NCBI GenBank assembly: GCA_021850555.1
Contig: JAJZLX010000266.1
Location: 1-11,704 of the forward strand
Origin: Pseudomonadota bacterium
Lineage (GTDB): Bacteria > Pseudomonadota > Gammaproteobacteria > Steroidobacterales > Steroidobacteraceae
Direction of reading: 5' to 3'
DNA: 11,704 nucleotides
The first letter of the stretch is position 1. Every line of letters begins with the position of its first letter. The notes below the pieces were generated by a model, which saw only the letters and a program-made list of their open reading frames with translations, searched no databases and had not been told where the DNA came from. The position numbers were made by a program, and so were the translations under genes. Of the stretch, positions 1 to 6,221 are shown piece after piece.

Positions 1-1065
1 ATACGGATACGTCCAGAAGGTCGAGGCGTAGACCAGATCCCCGATCCCCACGTCTCCTTCGACGTGCAGATCGTAATCGGTGAACGTGTCGGAGATATTG
101 TTGGGTCCGAATATCGCCTCCTTGCGCAGCTGGTGAGGCGGCAGGGCCGGGTCCTGCGACCACAATCCGTAGGTCTGCTGGTTCTGAAAGTTGACGGCCA
201 GGACCGCGTTCCAGTATCGCCCGAACTTCTGCGCGATGGCCACGCGCCCGCCGTACTCCCTTTCCGTATTGTAGTTGTTCCGCGCCCATTCGGCGTTGGT
301 GGACACGACCCCGTTCACCCAATGCCGCGTCTGCAGCACGTTGTCGATGAAGCCGCCCCGGTGCACCAGGAAGGCCGACAGACGTATGGCCGTTTCGCCC
401 TTGACCAGCGGAAGGTTGAGGTACCCTTCCACCGTGCTGTTCTGTCCGCCGCCTTGTATCTGGCCGCCGTTCAGGCTGACGCCGGCGCTGAAGCGGTTCA
501 GATCCGGCTTGTTCGTGATGACGCGTATTACGCCCGACATGGCGCTGGCGCCGAACAGCGTCCCCTGCGGGCCATCGAGCGCCTCGACGCGCGAGATGTC
601 GTACAGGTGCAGGTCGGGAATCGCGTCGTAATAGCTCGTGGAGGCGTCGTCGAGAAAATATCCCGTGGTCGAGGTGTCCTCGGCATTGGCGCTGGAGCCG
701 TCGGATGCGCCGCGCATGTAGAAGGTCTGCTCGGTGGGTCCCAGGCTTGTCATGGAGACCGACGGCAGGTGGGCCGCCAGAGACTGGATACGCGTCAGGT
801 CCAGGTCTCTGAGGTCCTTGCCGGTCATCACCTGAATGGCCTCCGGGACGTCCTGCACGTTCCGCGCCACCTTGGTCGCGGTGACGATCACCTCCTGCAG
901 AACCGCGGACGGACCGGCGGCGGGATCGGCCGCCCACGCCGACCGCGCCTGCAGCGCGGCCGCCCCGTACAGCGCCGCAGTCACCGCCAACGCGATCTTC
1001 GGGCACGCGCGAGCCCCATCGGCTCGGGCGCGCTCACGCGAAGGACTCGTTCGAGCAACTCTCAT
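1..1065 (-). CDS. TonB-dependent receptor 1, N-terminal part (cut by left window edge)
   Basis: Outer-membrane receptor that would import a ligand with energy from TonB-ExbB-ExbD. Only the first 355 codons are visible; the frame is still open at base 1, so the gene is cut by the window and not shown to be broken. Reading from ATG 1065-1063 there is a basic N-region, a hydrophobic signal peptide ending near residues 40-48, a TonB-box-like LQEVIVTATK, and a plug domain with VMTGKDL, MRGASDGS and DGPQGTLFGASAM, followed by the first barrel strands (GYLNLPLVKGETAIRLSAF). The protein is collinear with receptor 2 at 7945-10425 with no frameshift; the two differ by about three residues in length near the N-terminus. 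A G-rich run lies just before the start. The gene is divergent from the S10 peptidase. The ligand cannot be told from sequence. Confidence 0.93.
   Translation of the reverse strand, partial: MRVARTSPSRERARADGARACPKIALAVTAALYGAAALQARSAWAADPAAGPSAVLQEVIVTATKVARNVQDVPEAIQVMTGKDLRDLDLTRIQSLAAHLPSVSMTSLGPTEQTFYMRGASDGSSANAEDTSTTGYFLDDASTSYYDAIPDLHLYDISRVEALDGPQGTLFGASAMSGVIRVITNKPDLNRFSAGVSLNGGQIQGGGQNSTVEGYLNLPLVKGETAIRLSAFLVHRGGFIDNVLQTRHWVNGVVSTNAEWARNNYNTEREYGGRVAIAQKFGRYWNAVLAVNFQNQQTYGLWSQDPALPPHQLRKEAIFGPNNISDTFTDYDLHVEGDVGIGDLVYASTFWTYPY
1..1065. repeat. Direct repeat, left copy (receptor 1 gene, 5' part)
   Basis: This segment aligns with 9352-10425 at a constant offset of 9,351 bases from base 1 up to the signal-peptide region, where the right copy carries nine extra bases. 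Bases 221-303 are identical to 9572-9654 over 83 positions. The copies are in the same orientation. The repeat probably continues beyond the left edge, since receptor 2 goes on for another 468 codons. Confidence 0.9.
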
Positions 1066-1111
1066 ACGCCCCCCCGGCGCGCGCCTGTGGTCGCGCCTGT
1101 ATTTTTACACT

Positions 1112-1141
1112 AGTATAATTGCAGTGGAAGGCTCGAGTCAA
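1112..1141 (-). promoter_or_regulatory. Putative sigma-70 promoter of receptor 1
   Basis: On the minus strand a -35 box TTGACT (1136-1141) is followed after 18 bases by a -10 box TATACT (1112-1117, five of six consensus positions). It lies in an AT-rich island in otherwise very GC-rich DNA, with a likely transcript start near 1105 and a leader of about 40 bases. The -10 box is part of a 12-bp near-palindrome at 1106-1117 (TACACTAGTATA read on the plus strand), which could be an operator. The -35 box ends 71 bases before the gene start position in both receptor genes. Confidence 0.6.
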
Positions 1142-1246
1142 TTCAGGAGCTTGCGCGACCGGGGCGGGGCGGGTGACCTGCCCGAAGATACCCCGGAGCA
1201 CCTGATGAGCGATCCCGAGACGCTGCCGAGACTGGACGTTCCAACA

Positions 1247-1267
1247 CCGCGCCGGCCGCCGGCGCGG
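1247..1267. repeat. Perfect 9-bp inverted repeat in the peptidase leader
   Basis: CCGCGCCGG (1247-1255) and CCGGCGCGG (1259-1267) are perfect reverse complements around a three-base centre CCG. It is all G and C and could be a tight RNA hairpin in the peptidase leader or a protein-binding dyad. In such GC-rich DNA a chance origin is quite possible. Confidence 0.35.
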
Positions 1268-1383
1268 AAGAGGCTGACGCGCGCGAGACCGGTGCTCACG
1301 CATGGCGCCCGCGCGTGGCGCGCCGCACCGGGATATGTTCGAATACGCCGATGCGTGATGGAGCCACACCGGGGGTTTGGGCG

Positions 1384-2997
1384 ATGAGACTCTTCAACCA
1401 AGACACTCTTCGCGGCGGCTACCTCATAGGCTGTTGCGCGATGGCCCTCGCCGCAGCCGGCGTGAGCGCCTCACCCGCCCATGCCGCGAAGGTCACGAGC
1501 CCGCAGGCGGCGGCACCCTACTTCAAATCGACCGCAGTGGCATCGACAGGCTCGGTCACCATCGGGCGCGCGCGCATTCAATACCGGGCCATTGCCGGCA
1601 CGCTCGTGGTGCATGCAGCGGGCTGGAACAAATACAGCGACGTAACCAATAGGAAGAATCCGAGCGCCGAGGCCTCGATGTTCTATGTCGCCTATTTCAA
1701 GCGCGGCGCGAAGCCGGCGAGCCGTCCGATCACTTTTCTGTTCAACGGCGGCCCGGGCTCCTCGACCGTCTGGCTGCAGATGGGCGGCTTCGGTCCGGTC
1801 CGGGTGGTGACGGCGGATCACAGTCAGACCCCGCCCGCCCCATACGGGACGGTCAACAACGATTACAGCCTGCTGGACGTGAGCGACCTCGTCTTTGTCT
1901 ATGCTCCCGGCACGGGCTACGGCCGCATCGCAGGCAAGGGTGCGAAGAAGGCCTTCTACGGCGTCGACCAGGACATTCATGCCTTCGCGGCGTTTATCAG
2001 CGAATTCCTCACCAAATACGGCCGCTGGAATTCACCCAAATACCTGCTCGGCGAAAGCTATGGAACCACGCGCGCGGCCGGGCTTCCCTTGCCTCTCGAA
2101 CGGCACTACTACATCGACCTCAACGGCATCATCCTGCTGTCATGTTATCTCAATGCGGACCTGATGCCGGAGCATCCCAAGCTCAATCCCGGCATAGAGG
2201 AGCCTTACATTCTCGCCTTGCCCAGCTATGCGGCGACGGCATGGTATCATCACAGGCTGCCGGGGCAGCCGCAGCACCTGCGGCCGCTCCTCGCGAAGGT
2301 AGAGCACTTCGCCACCACCGAGTATGCCGTGGCGCTGCTTCAGGGCGACAGTCTGGCACCCGCGCGCCGCCAGGCGATCGCCGAGAAGCTGCACGCGTTC
2401 ACCGGGCTGCCCGTCGCGTATCTCCTCAAATCCAATCTGCGCATCAACTATGGCGCCTTTGAGAAGGAGCTGCTGGCCAACCGGGAGCTGACCACCGGCA
2501 CGCTCGACACCCGCTTCACCGGGCCGACGCTCGATCCGCTCAGCGAGCTCTCCGAATACGATCCCCAGGGTGCGGCGATCTCATCCGCCTACCTTGCGGC
2601 CTGGCACGACTATGTGCGGGACAGGCTGCACTTCGGGCAAGGCATGACCTATCGTACCGACGTCCCCATCGATGACATCTGGGATTACCTGCACCAGCCG
2701 CCGGGCGTCAGCCATCCTTTGATTGCGAGGTTGAATGTCCTTCCGGACTTGGCGATTGCAATGAAACGCGACCCCTTGCTGAAGGTCATGGTCAATGGCG
2801 GCTATTTCGACATCACGACGCCGTTTTACGAAGGCTGGTACGAGATGCACCATCTGCCGATTCCGCCGGCGCTGCAGAGGAACATCGAGTACCGTTATTA
2901 CAGGTCCGGCCACATGATCTACGTGCACGTGCCGACACTGAAGAAGTTGCATGCCAACATCGCGGCCTTCATCCGCCGGACGGATAATCTCCCGTAA
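1384..2997 (+). CDS. Secreted serine carboxypeptidase, peptidase family S10
   Basis: Predicted exported exopeptidase that removes residues from peptide C-termini. I chose ATG 1384 because it directly begins a signal peptide (MRLFNQDTLRGGYLIGCC, hydrophobic core, AHA-AK cleavage near residue 34) and has a GGGGG run eight bases upstream; in-frame ATGs at 1315 and 1351 would add a tail without signal character. The product is 537 residues. Family S10 hallmarks are all present: oxyanion-hole motif NGGPGSS (121-127), nucleophile Ser225 in GESYG, Asp476 in NGGYFDITTP and His510 in RSGHMIY. The catalytic triad therefore looks intact and the length fits bacterial S10 enzymes. It is divergent from receptor 1 and convergent with the phospholipase C, so it has its own transcript. 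The periplasm or cell exterior is the likely location; the substrate is unknown. Confidence 0.93.
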   Translation: MRLFNQDTLRGGYLIGCCAMALAAAGVSASPAHAAKVTSPQAAAPYFKSTAVASTGSVTIGRARIQYRAIAGTLVVHAAGWNKYSDVTNRKNPSAEASMFYVAYFKRGAKPASRPITFLFNGGPGSSTVWLQMGGFGPVRVVTADHSQTPPAPYGTVNNDYSLLDVSDLVFVYAPGTGYGRIAGKGAKKAFYGVDQDIHAFAAFISEFLTKYGRWNSPKYLLGESYGTTRAAGLPLPLERHYYIDLNGIILLSCYLNADLMPEHPKLNPGIEEPYILALPSYAATAWYHHRLPGQPQHLRPLLAKVEHFATTEYAVALLQGDSLAPARRQAIAEKLHAFTGLPVAYLLKSNLRINYGAFEKELLANRELTTGTLDTRFTGPTLDPLSELSEYDPQGAAISSAYLAAWHDYVRDRLHFGQGMTYRTDVPIDDIWDYLHQPPGVSHPLIARLNVLPDLAIAMKRDPLLKVMVNGGYFDITTPFYEGWYEMHHLPIPPALQRNIEYRYYRSGHMIYVHVPTLKKLHANIAAFIRRTDNLP

Positions 2998-3054
2998 CAC
3001 ACTCCGGAGCGCGGAAGCCGATCGCTGTCCCGCTGCGCAGGCGGCTCGAAGCAC

Positions 3055-3082
3055 CGCTCCTCCCGTTCACCCGGGAGGAGCG
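3055..3082. terminator. Hairpin at the convergent S10 / phospholipase C junction (possible shared terminator)
   Basis: A perfect 11-bp stem CGCTCCTCCCG (3055-3065) pairs with CGGGAGGAGCG (3072-3082) across a six-base loop TTCACC. It lies 57 bases past the peptidase stop and contains the phospholipase stop codon (TGA, bases 3069-3067) in its loop. No T-run follows on either strand, so it is not a canonical intrinsic terminator; it may block 3' exonucleases or act with Rho. The strength of the stem makes some RNA role likely. Confidence 0.5.
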
Positions 3083-5172
3083 AACCGGATCCCTCGGCCC
3101 GCCGGGCGCCAAGCGCCGCCCTGGAGGGGATCGGGCAGGCTCAGCACGGGCGCGGCGCTGGCGGGATCGGAGAAGCTCTCCTGCCCGGTCTCGATGTGCC
3201 CGGCGAGGTGCCAGTGATGGCGCTCGGCGTGCACGCTGAGATCGTACCAGTGGTGGCTTGCTTGCAGGTCGGCAAGCCAAACCGCCGTCTTTCCGGGTCC
3301 GACGTGCACGCTGTGCTCGCCTTGCCCATAGGCCTCGTCCCGGATGCGTACGGCCAGCTCCCGGTGCGTGAGGTTGCGCAGATGCAGCCGGATGTCGCCA
3401 CCGGCCTCTGGGGTGCTCACGAGCTCGAGCGGCGAGGCGCCTTCGCCTCGGATCTTGCGCACCAAGCCGTTGGGGCCGTACACGGTCATGGCGAGCGCTT
3501 GGCCGCGCGGCAGCGGCACGAAATCGATCAGCCGATGACCCGCCCCAAGGGTGTAGCGGCGCGGCAGACCGAAGCTCGCGTCCCAGTACGCGGTGCAGCA
3601 CACCCCGACCCGCGAGCGGTTGTCGAAATGCAGGCGGACGCCCTCGGGCGCGGCGGCGAGGCTCAGCTGCAGCGCGTAAGGCAGGGCACGTGCCGGACGC
3701 ACGCCCGACTCCTGCGCGATCAGGCTGATCGCCTGGTGCTCCGGGACCCTCGGGGGCGGCAGCGTCGCTTCCTGATGCACGAGATCCCAGTACCCCGAGG
3801 TGCTCGGGAGGCTCACGTAGCGCGAACTGTGCGCGGCGAAATCGAAGGCCGAGGTCAGATCGCCGCAGACCGCGCGGCGCCAGGGGGTGATGTTCGGCTC
3901 ATGCACGCCGAAACGGGTTTCGAGAAAGCGGATCACCGAGGTGTGATCGAACAGCTCTGAGCACACGTATCCCCCCTTGCTCCAGGGCGAGATGGCCAGC
4001 ATCGGCACCCGCGGCCCCAGCCCGTAGGGGAGCTGATCCGCCGTGTAGAGCGTGGGGTGATCCGGGTTGACGAAGTCGTGCACCTCGCCCGCGGTTGAGA
4101 CGGTGGAGATGCCGGGGAGGACCGGCGTCGGCGGCTGCGGCGGCACCAGGTGGTCGAAGAATCCGTCGTTCTCGTCGTAATTGAGCAGAAGAACCGTCTT
4201 GCCCCAGCTCTTGAGATCGGCCGTCAGCGCATCGAGCACCCGGGCGATGTAGATCGCCCCGTACGCGGGCGGATAGGAAGGGTGCTCCGAGTATCCGGCC
4301 GGGGTGACGATCCAGGAGACCTGCGGCAGGCGCCCGGCAAGGACGTCTTCCTTCAACTGCTTCACCCCGGCTGGGCGCATCGCTCGCTGATACAGCTCGG
4401 AGTCCTTCGGCGCGCGGGCGAACGACTCGAAGTACGCCAGAGCGTTGTCGTCGTAATTGCCCATCATGGGGTCATCGTTGTATCCCAACCCCTCCTGATA
4501 CACCTGCCACGTGATGCCGGCCCGCTGCAGCCGCTCGGCGTAGGTGGTCCAGGCAAAGGGCTTCACGCCGGGGGTATACGGCCAATCGTCGTCATCGATG
4601 CACGGGCCGCCGCCGAGACCCTGCGGATCGATCGAGCCGGACCAGAGCATGACGCGGTTGGGGTTGGTGGGGCCGGCGATGGAGCAGAAATAATGGTCGC
4701 AGATCGTGAACGCATCGGCCAGGGCGTAATGAAAGGGTACATCCGAGCGCAGGAAGTAGCCCATCGTCATGTCGGTCTTGTTCAGCGGCCAGCCGTCGAA
4801 GCGCCCCCCGGCGATCGCCCCGTGCTGCGAGGCCCAGTCATGATCGAGATCCTGCAGGAAAGCCGCGGCGCTGCGCCGCGTGTCGAGGTGAAACGGCAGG
4901 ATGCTCCGCCCGGGACGCTGCATGCGCGGCTGGAACCACACCGGTTTGCCCCCGGGCAGCTGCAGCGGGAAGCGGTCGCTGTAGCCGCGCACGCCCGCCA
5001 GATGCCCGAAGTAGTGATCGAAGGAGCGGTTCTCCTGCATGAAAATGACGACGTGCTCGAGATCCTCGAGGGTGCCGGAGCGGCGAACGGCGGGCAGCGC
5101 GGCCGCGCGCGCCAGACTGCTGCGCAGAAACGCCGCGCTCACCCCGGATTTCAGAAAGTCGCGGCGGTTCAT
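3067..5172 (-). CDS. Tat-exported phosphocholine-type phospholipase C
   Basis: Predicted to hydrolyse phosphatidylcholine or similar phospholipids to diacylglycerol and a phospho-alcohol outside the cytoplasm. The 701-residue protein begins with a twin-arginine signal (NRRDFLK, residues 2-8). The phosphoesterase domain follows: ENRSFDHYFG (47-56, Glu/Asn typical metal ligands), AGPTNPNR (166-173, the Thr that aligns with the family nucleophile), SEHPSYPPAYG (295-305) and NYDENDGFFDH (331-341). Two beta-rich C-terminal segments near 496-580 and 590-665 match the paired C-terminal domains of Pseudomonas PlcH/PlcN-type enzymes, and the length is normal. The ATG overlaps the stop of the Sel1 gene (ATGA) and has no clear ribosome site, so translational coupling is likely. 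The family assignment is firm; head-group preference (choline or other) cannot be read from sequence. Confidence 0.92.
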   Translation of the reverse strand: MNRRDFLKSGVSAAFLRSSLARAAALPAVRRSGTLEDLEHVVIFMQENRSFDHYFGHLAGVRGYSDRFPLQLPGGKPVWFQPRMQRPGRSILPFHLDTRRSAAAFLQDLDHDWASQHGAIAGGRFDGWPLNKTDMTMGYFLRSDVPFHYALADAFTICDHYFCSIAGPTNPNRVMLWSGSIDPQGLGGGPCIDDDDWPYTPGVKPFAWTTYAERLQRAGITWQVYQEGLGYNDDPMMGNYDDNALAYFESFARAPKDSELYQRAMRPAGVKQLKEDVLAGRLPQVSWIVTPAGYSEHPSYPPAYGAIYIARVLDALTADLKSWGKTVLLLNYDENDGFFDHLVPPQPPTPVLPGISTVSTAGEVHDFVNPDHPTLYTADQLPYGLGPRVPMLAISPWSKGGYVCSELFDHTSVIRFLETRFGVHEPNITPWRRAVCGDLTSAFDFAAHSSRYVSLPSTSGYWDLVHQEATLPPPRVPEHQAISLIAQESGVRPARALPYALQLSLAAAPEGVRLHFDNRSRVGVCCTAYWDASFGLPRRYTLGAGHRLIDFVPLPRGQALAMTVYGPNGLVRKIRGEGASPLELVSTPEAGGDIRLHLRNLTHRELAVRIRDEAYGQGEHSVHVGPGKTAVWLADLQASHHWYDLSVHAERHHWHLAGHIETGQESFSDPASAAPVLSLPDPLQGGAWRPAGRGIRFAPPG

Positions 5173-5966
5173 CGATGTGCGTGCTCTATTTTCCCGATCC
5201 GCTTGGCCGCCGGCCAGTACCGCAGGGCGAGGGCGCGGCAGAAATACCCCAGGGCTTTCGACCGACTCCGAGGTACGCCGTATCCCCCGGCGTAGGCGCG
5301 ACCGAGATCGAAGTCGGCCTCACCGTTGGGCTTCCGCGCCAGCTCGCGCAGGATGCGCAGGCTCTGCTCCAGATAGTACTTTTCCTTGGCCCGATTGACC
5401 GGTGCCAGCGTACCGCTCGCATACCTCTCGGCGAGCCAGTAGTCACTCCTGGCGAGCTCGTACGGCGCAACCCCGAGACGAAACCAATAGGCGGCCCGCG
5501 CAGGATCCCGCCTGACCCCGACCCCGTTGAGATAGGCGTTGGCGAGGCGCCGCTCGGCGAAGTGATCGCCCCGCTCGGCGGACCAGAGATACCAATGAAA
5601 AGCGGTCTTGGCGCTGCGACGCACGCCCAGGCCCGCGGCATAAAGATGACCCAGCGTGTATCCCGCCCAACGATCCCCGTATCGGGCCACGGCCGATCGC
5701 AGTGCCGCAATGGCCTGCCGGTATTGCCTGGCATCGAGCAACCCGATGATCCGTCGCTCCCCGGCCCGCTCGGCCGGCAGGCGCCCCAGATACCGTTGCG
5801 CGTCGGCGTTGCAGGTTTCCGCAGCAGCAGGCGGCGCGCTTGCGAGCGCCACACCCGCCGCCGGCGGCGGCATGACCAACATCAGAAGCAGCAGGGACGC
5901 GAAGTAATTTCCTTTGCCCGGCGGGGACCGCCGCGCCGGGCGCATGTCCACTCTACTGCGATGCAT
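5169..5966 (-). CDS. Exported Sel1-repeat (TPR-like) protein
   Basis: A likely periplasmic helical-repeat protein of 265 residues; such repeats bind other proteins. After a basic N-terminus there is one hydrophobic signal segment (FASLLLLMLVM, about residues 22-32) and an ALASA cleavage region. Sel1-type repeats follow at roughly 99-134 (LGHLYAAGLGVRRSAKTAFHW), 135-167 (LANAYLNGVGVRRDPARAAYW), a degenerate one at 172-205, and 215-249 (LGRAYAGGYGVPRSRSKALGYF). ATG 5966 is preferred because AGGGG lies eight bases upstream (5975-5979); ATG 5945 would also give a good signal peptide. The Cys in AAETC is not in a lipobox, so I do not call it a lipoprotein. Its TGA overlaps the phospholipase ATG by four bases, which suggests the two proteins are made in step and may interact. 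The precise role is unknown. Confidence 0.85.
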   Translation of the reverse strand: MHRSRVDMRPARRSPPGKGNYFASLLLLMLVMPPPAAGVALASAPPAAAETCNADAQRYLGRLPAERAGERRIIGLLDARQYRQAIAALRSAVARYGDRWAGYTLGHLYAAGLGVRRSAKTAFHWYLWSAERGDHFAERRLANAYLNGVGVRRDPARAAYWFRLGVAPYELARSDYWLAERYASGTLAPVNRAKEKYYLEQSLRILRELARKPNGEADFDLGRAYAGGYGVPRSRSKALGYFCRALALRYWPAAKRIGKIEHAHR

Positions 5967-5974
5967 CAAACCAA

Positions 5975-5979
5975 CCCCT
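5975..5979 (-). promoter_or_regulatory. Ribosome binding site supporting the Sel1-protein start
   Basis: AGGGG on the minus strand lies eight bases before ATG 5966 and favours it over ATG 5945, which has only a weak AGAG-type sequence in front. Confidence 0.5.
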
Positions 5980-6141
5980 GGGGCCGGCTCGAGCAGCCTC
6001 CAGTCACTTCAATCGATCGGGACGCGGGGGTGTGGAGCAAACCGCGATCCTCCCTTAGAAGGATAGCACGAGCGGACAGACCATGCCGTGGGGGCCGCAA
6101 GCCGCGCCGACAGCCCCATCGGCTCCGGACTCACCTGCCGG
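5980..6141. other. Rest of the phosphoesterase-Sel1 gap, nothing clear
   Basis: I see no convincing promoter, terminator or coding sequence here. A TTGACC lies at the left end of the barrel-like remnant, but no fitting -10 box follows at 16-18 bases. The Sel1 and phospholipase genes could therefore be read from the upstream phosphoesterase transcript or from a promoter I do not recognise. Confidence 0.4.
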
Positions 6142-6213
6142 TCAAGGCTGAAAGCGGTAACTCGCCTTCAGATAGCGGATCCGCTGCACGGGAAGCAGTG
6201 GAATTTCGCCGCC
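6142..6213 (-). pseudogene. Possible remnant of an outer-membrane beta-barrel C-terminus
   Basis: In the 255-bp gap between the phosphoesterase stop and the Sel1 start, one minus-strand frame reads PVQRIRYLKASYRFQP followed by TGA (6144-6142). An alternating strand ending in Tyr-Arg-Phe just before a stop resembles the last beta strand of TonB-dependent receptors and other barrels. No start codon or ribosome site leads into it, and further upstream the frame runs out of frame through the phosphoesterase gene. It differs from the receptor 2 end (LRISYKWL). The segment is short and the resemblance may be chance. Confidence 0.25.
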
Positions 6214-6221
6214 TTCCTGAG

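Larger units (their letters stand above)
1066..1383. other. Divergent intergenic region between receptor 1 and the S10 peptidase
   Basis: This 318-bp stretch holds the receptor 1 promoter in its left third and must also hold any promoter for the peptidase. On the plus strand I found no convincing -35/-10 pair; the right two thirds are extremely GC-rich. The only other structure I can point to is the inverted repeat at 1247-1267. Open frames in this region are short, lack ribosome sites and show no recognisable protein. Confidence 0.6.

Noticed and set aside
1..1065. Receptor 1 as a truncated pseudogene
   Set aside because: The frame is open without interruption to base 1. The missing part is due to the window edge, so no truncation can be inferred.
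5169..5966. Sel1-repeat protein as a lipoprotein
   Set aside because: The only Cys near the signal peptide is in AAETC, without a lipobox Leu-x-Gly/Ala-Cys, and it lies some residues beyond the likely cleavage site.
5967..6038. A 24-codon frame starting at TTG after a GGAGG and ending in TGATG at the Sel1 start
   Set aside because: The rare start codon, short length and lack of any recognisable peptide make it weaker than chance would require me to report as a gene.
6174..6185. Perfect 12-bp palindrome AGCGGATCCGCT
   Set aside because: It occurs once, is not placed at a promoter, and lies within the barrel-like remnant; palindromes of this length arise by chance over several kilobases.
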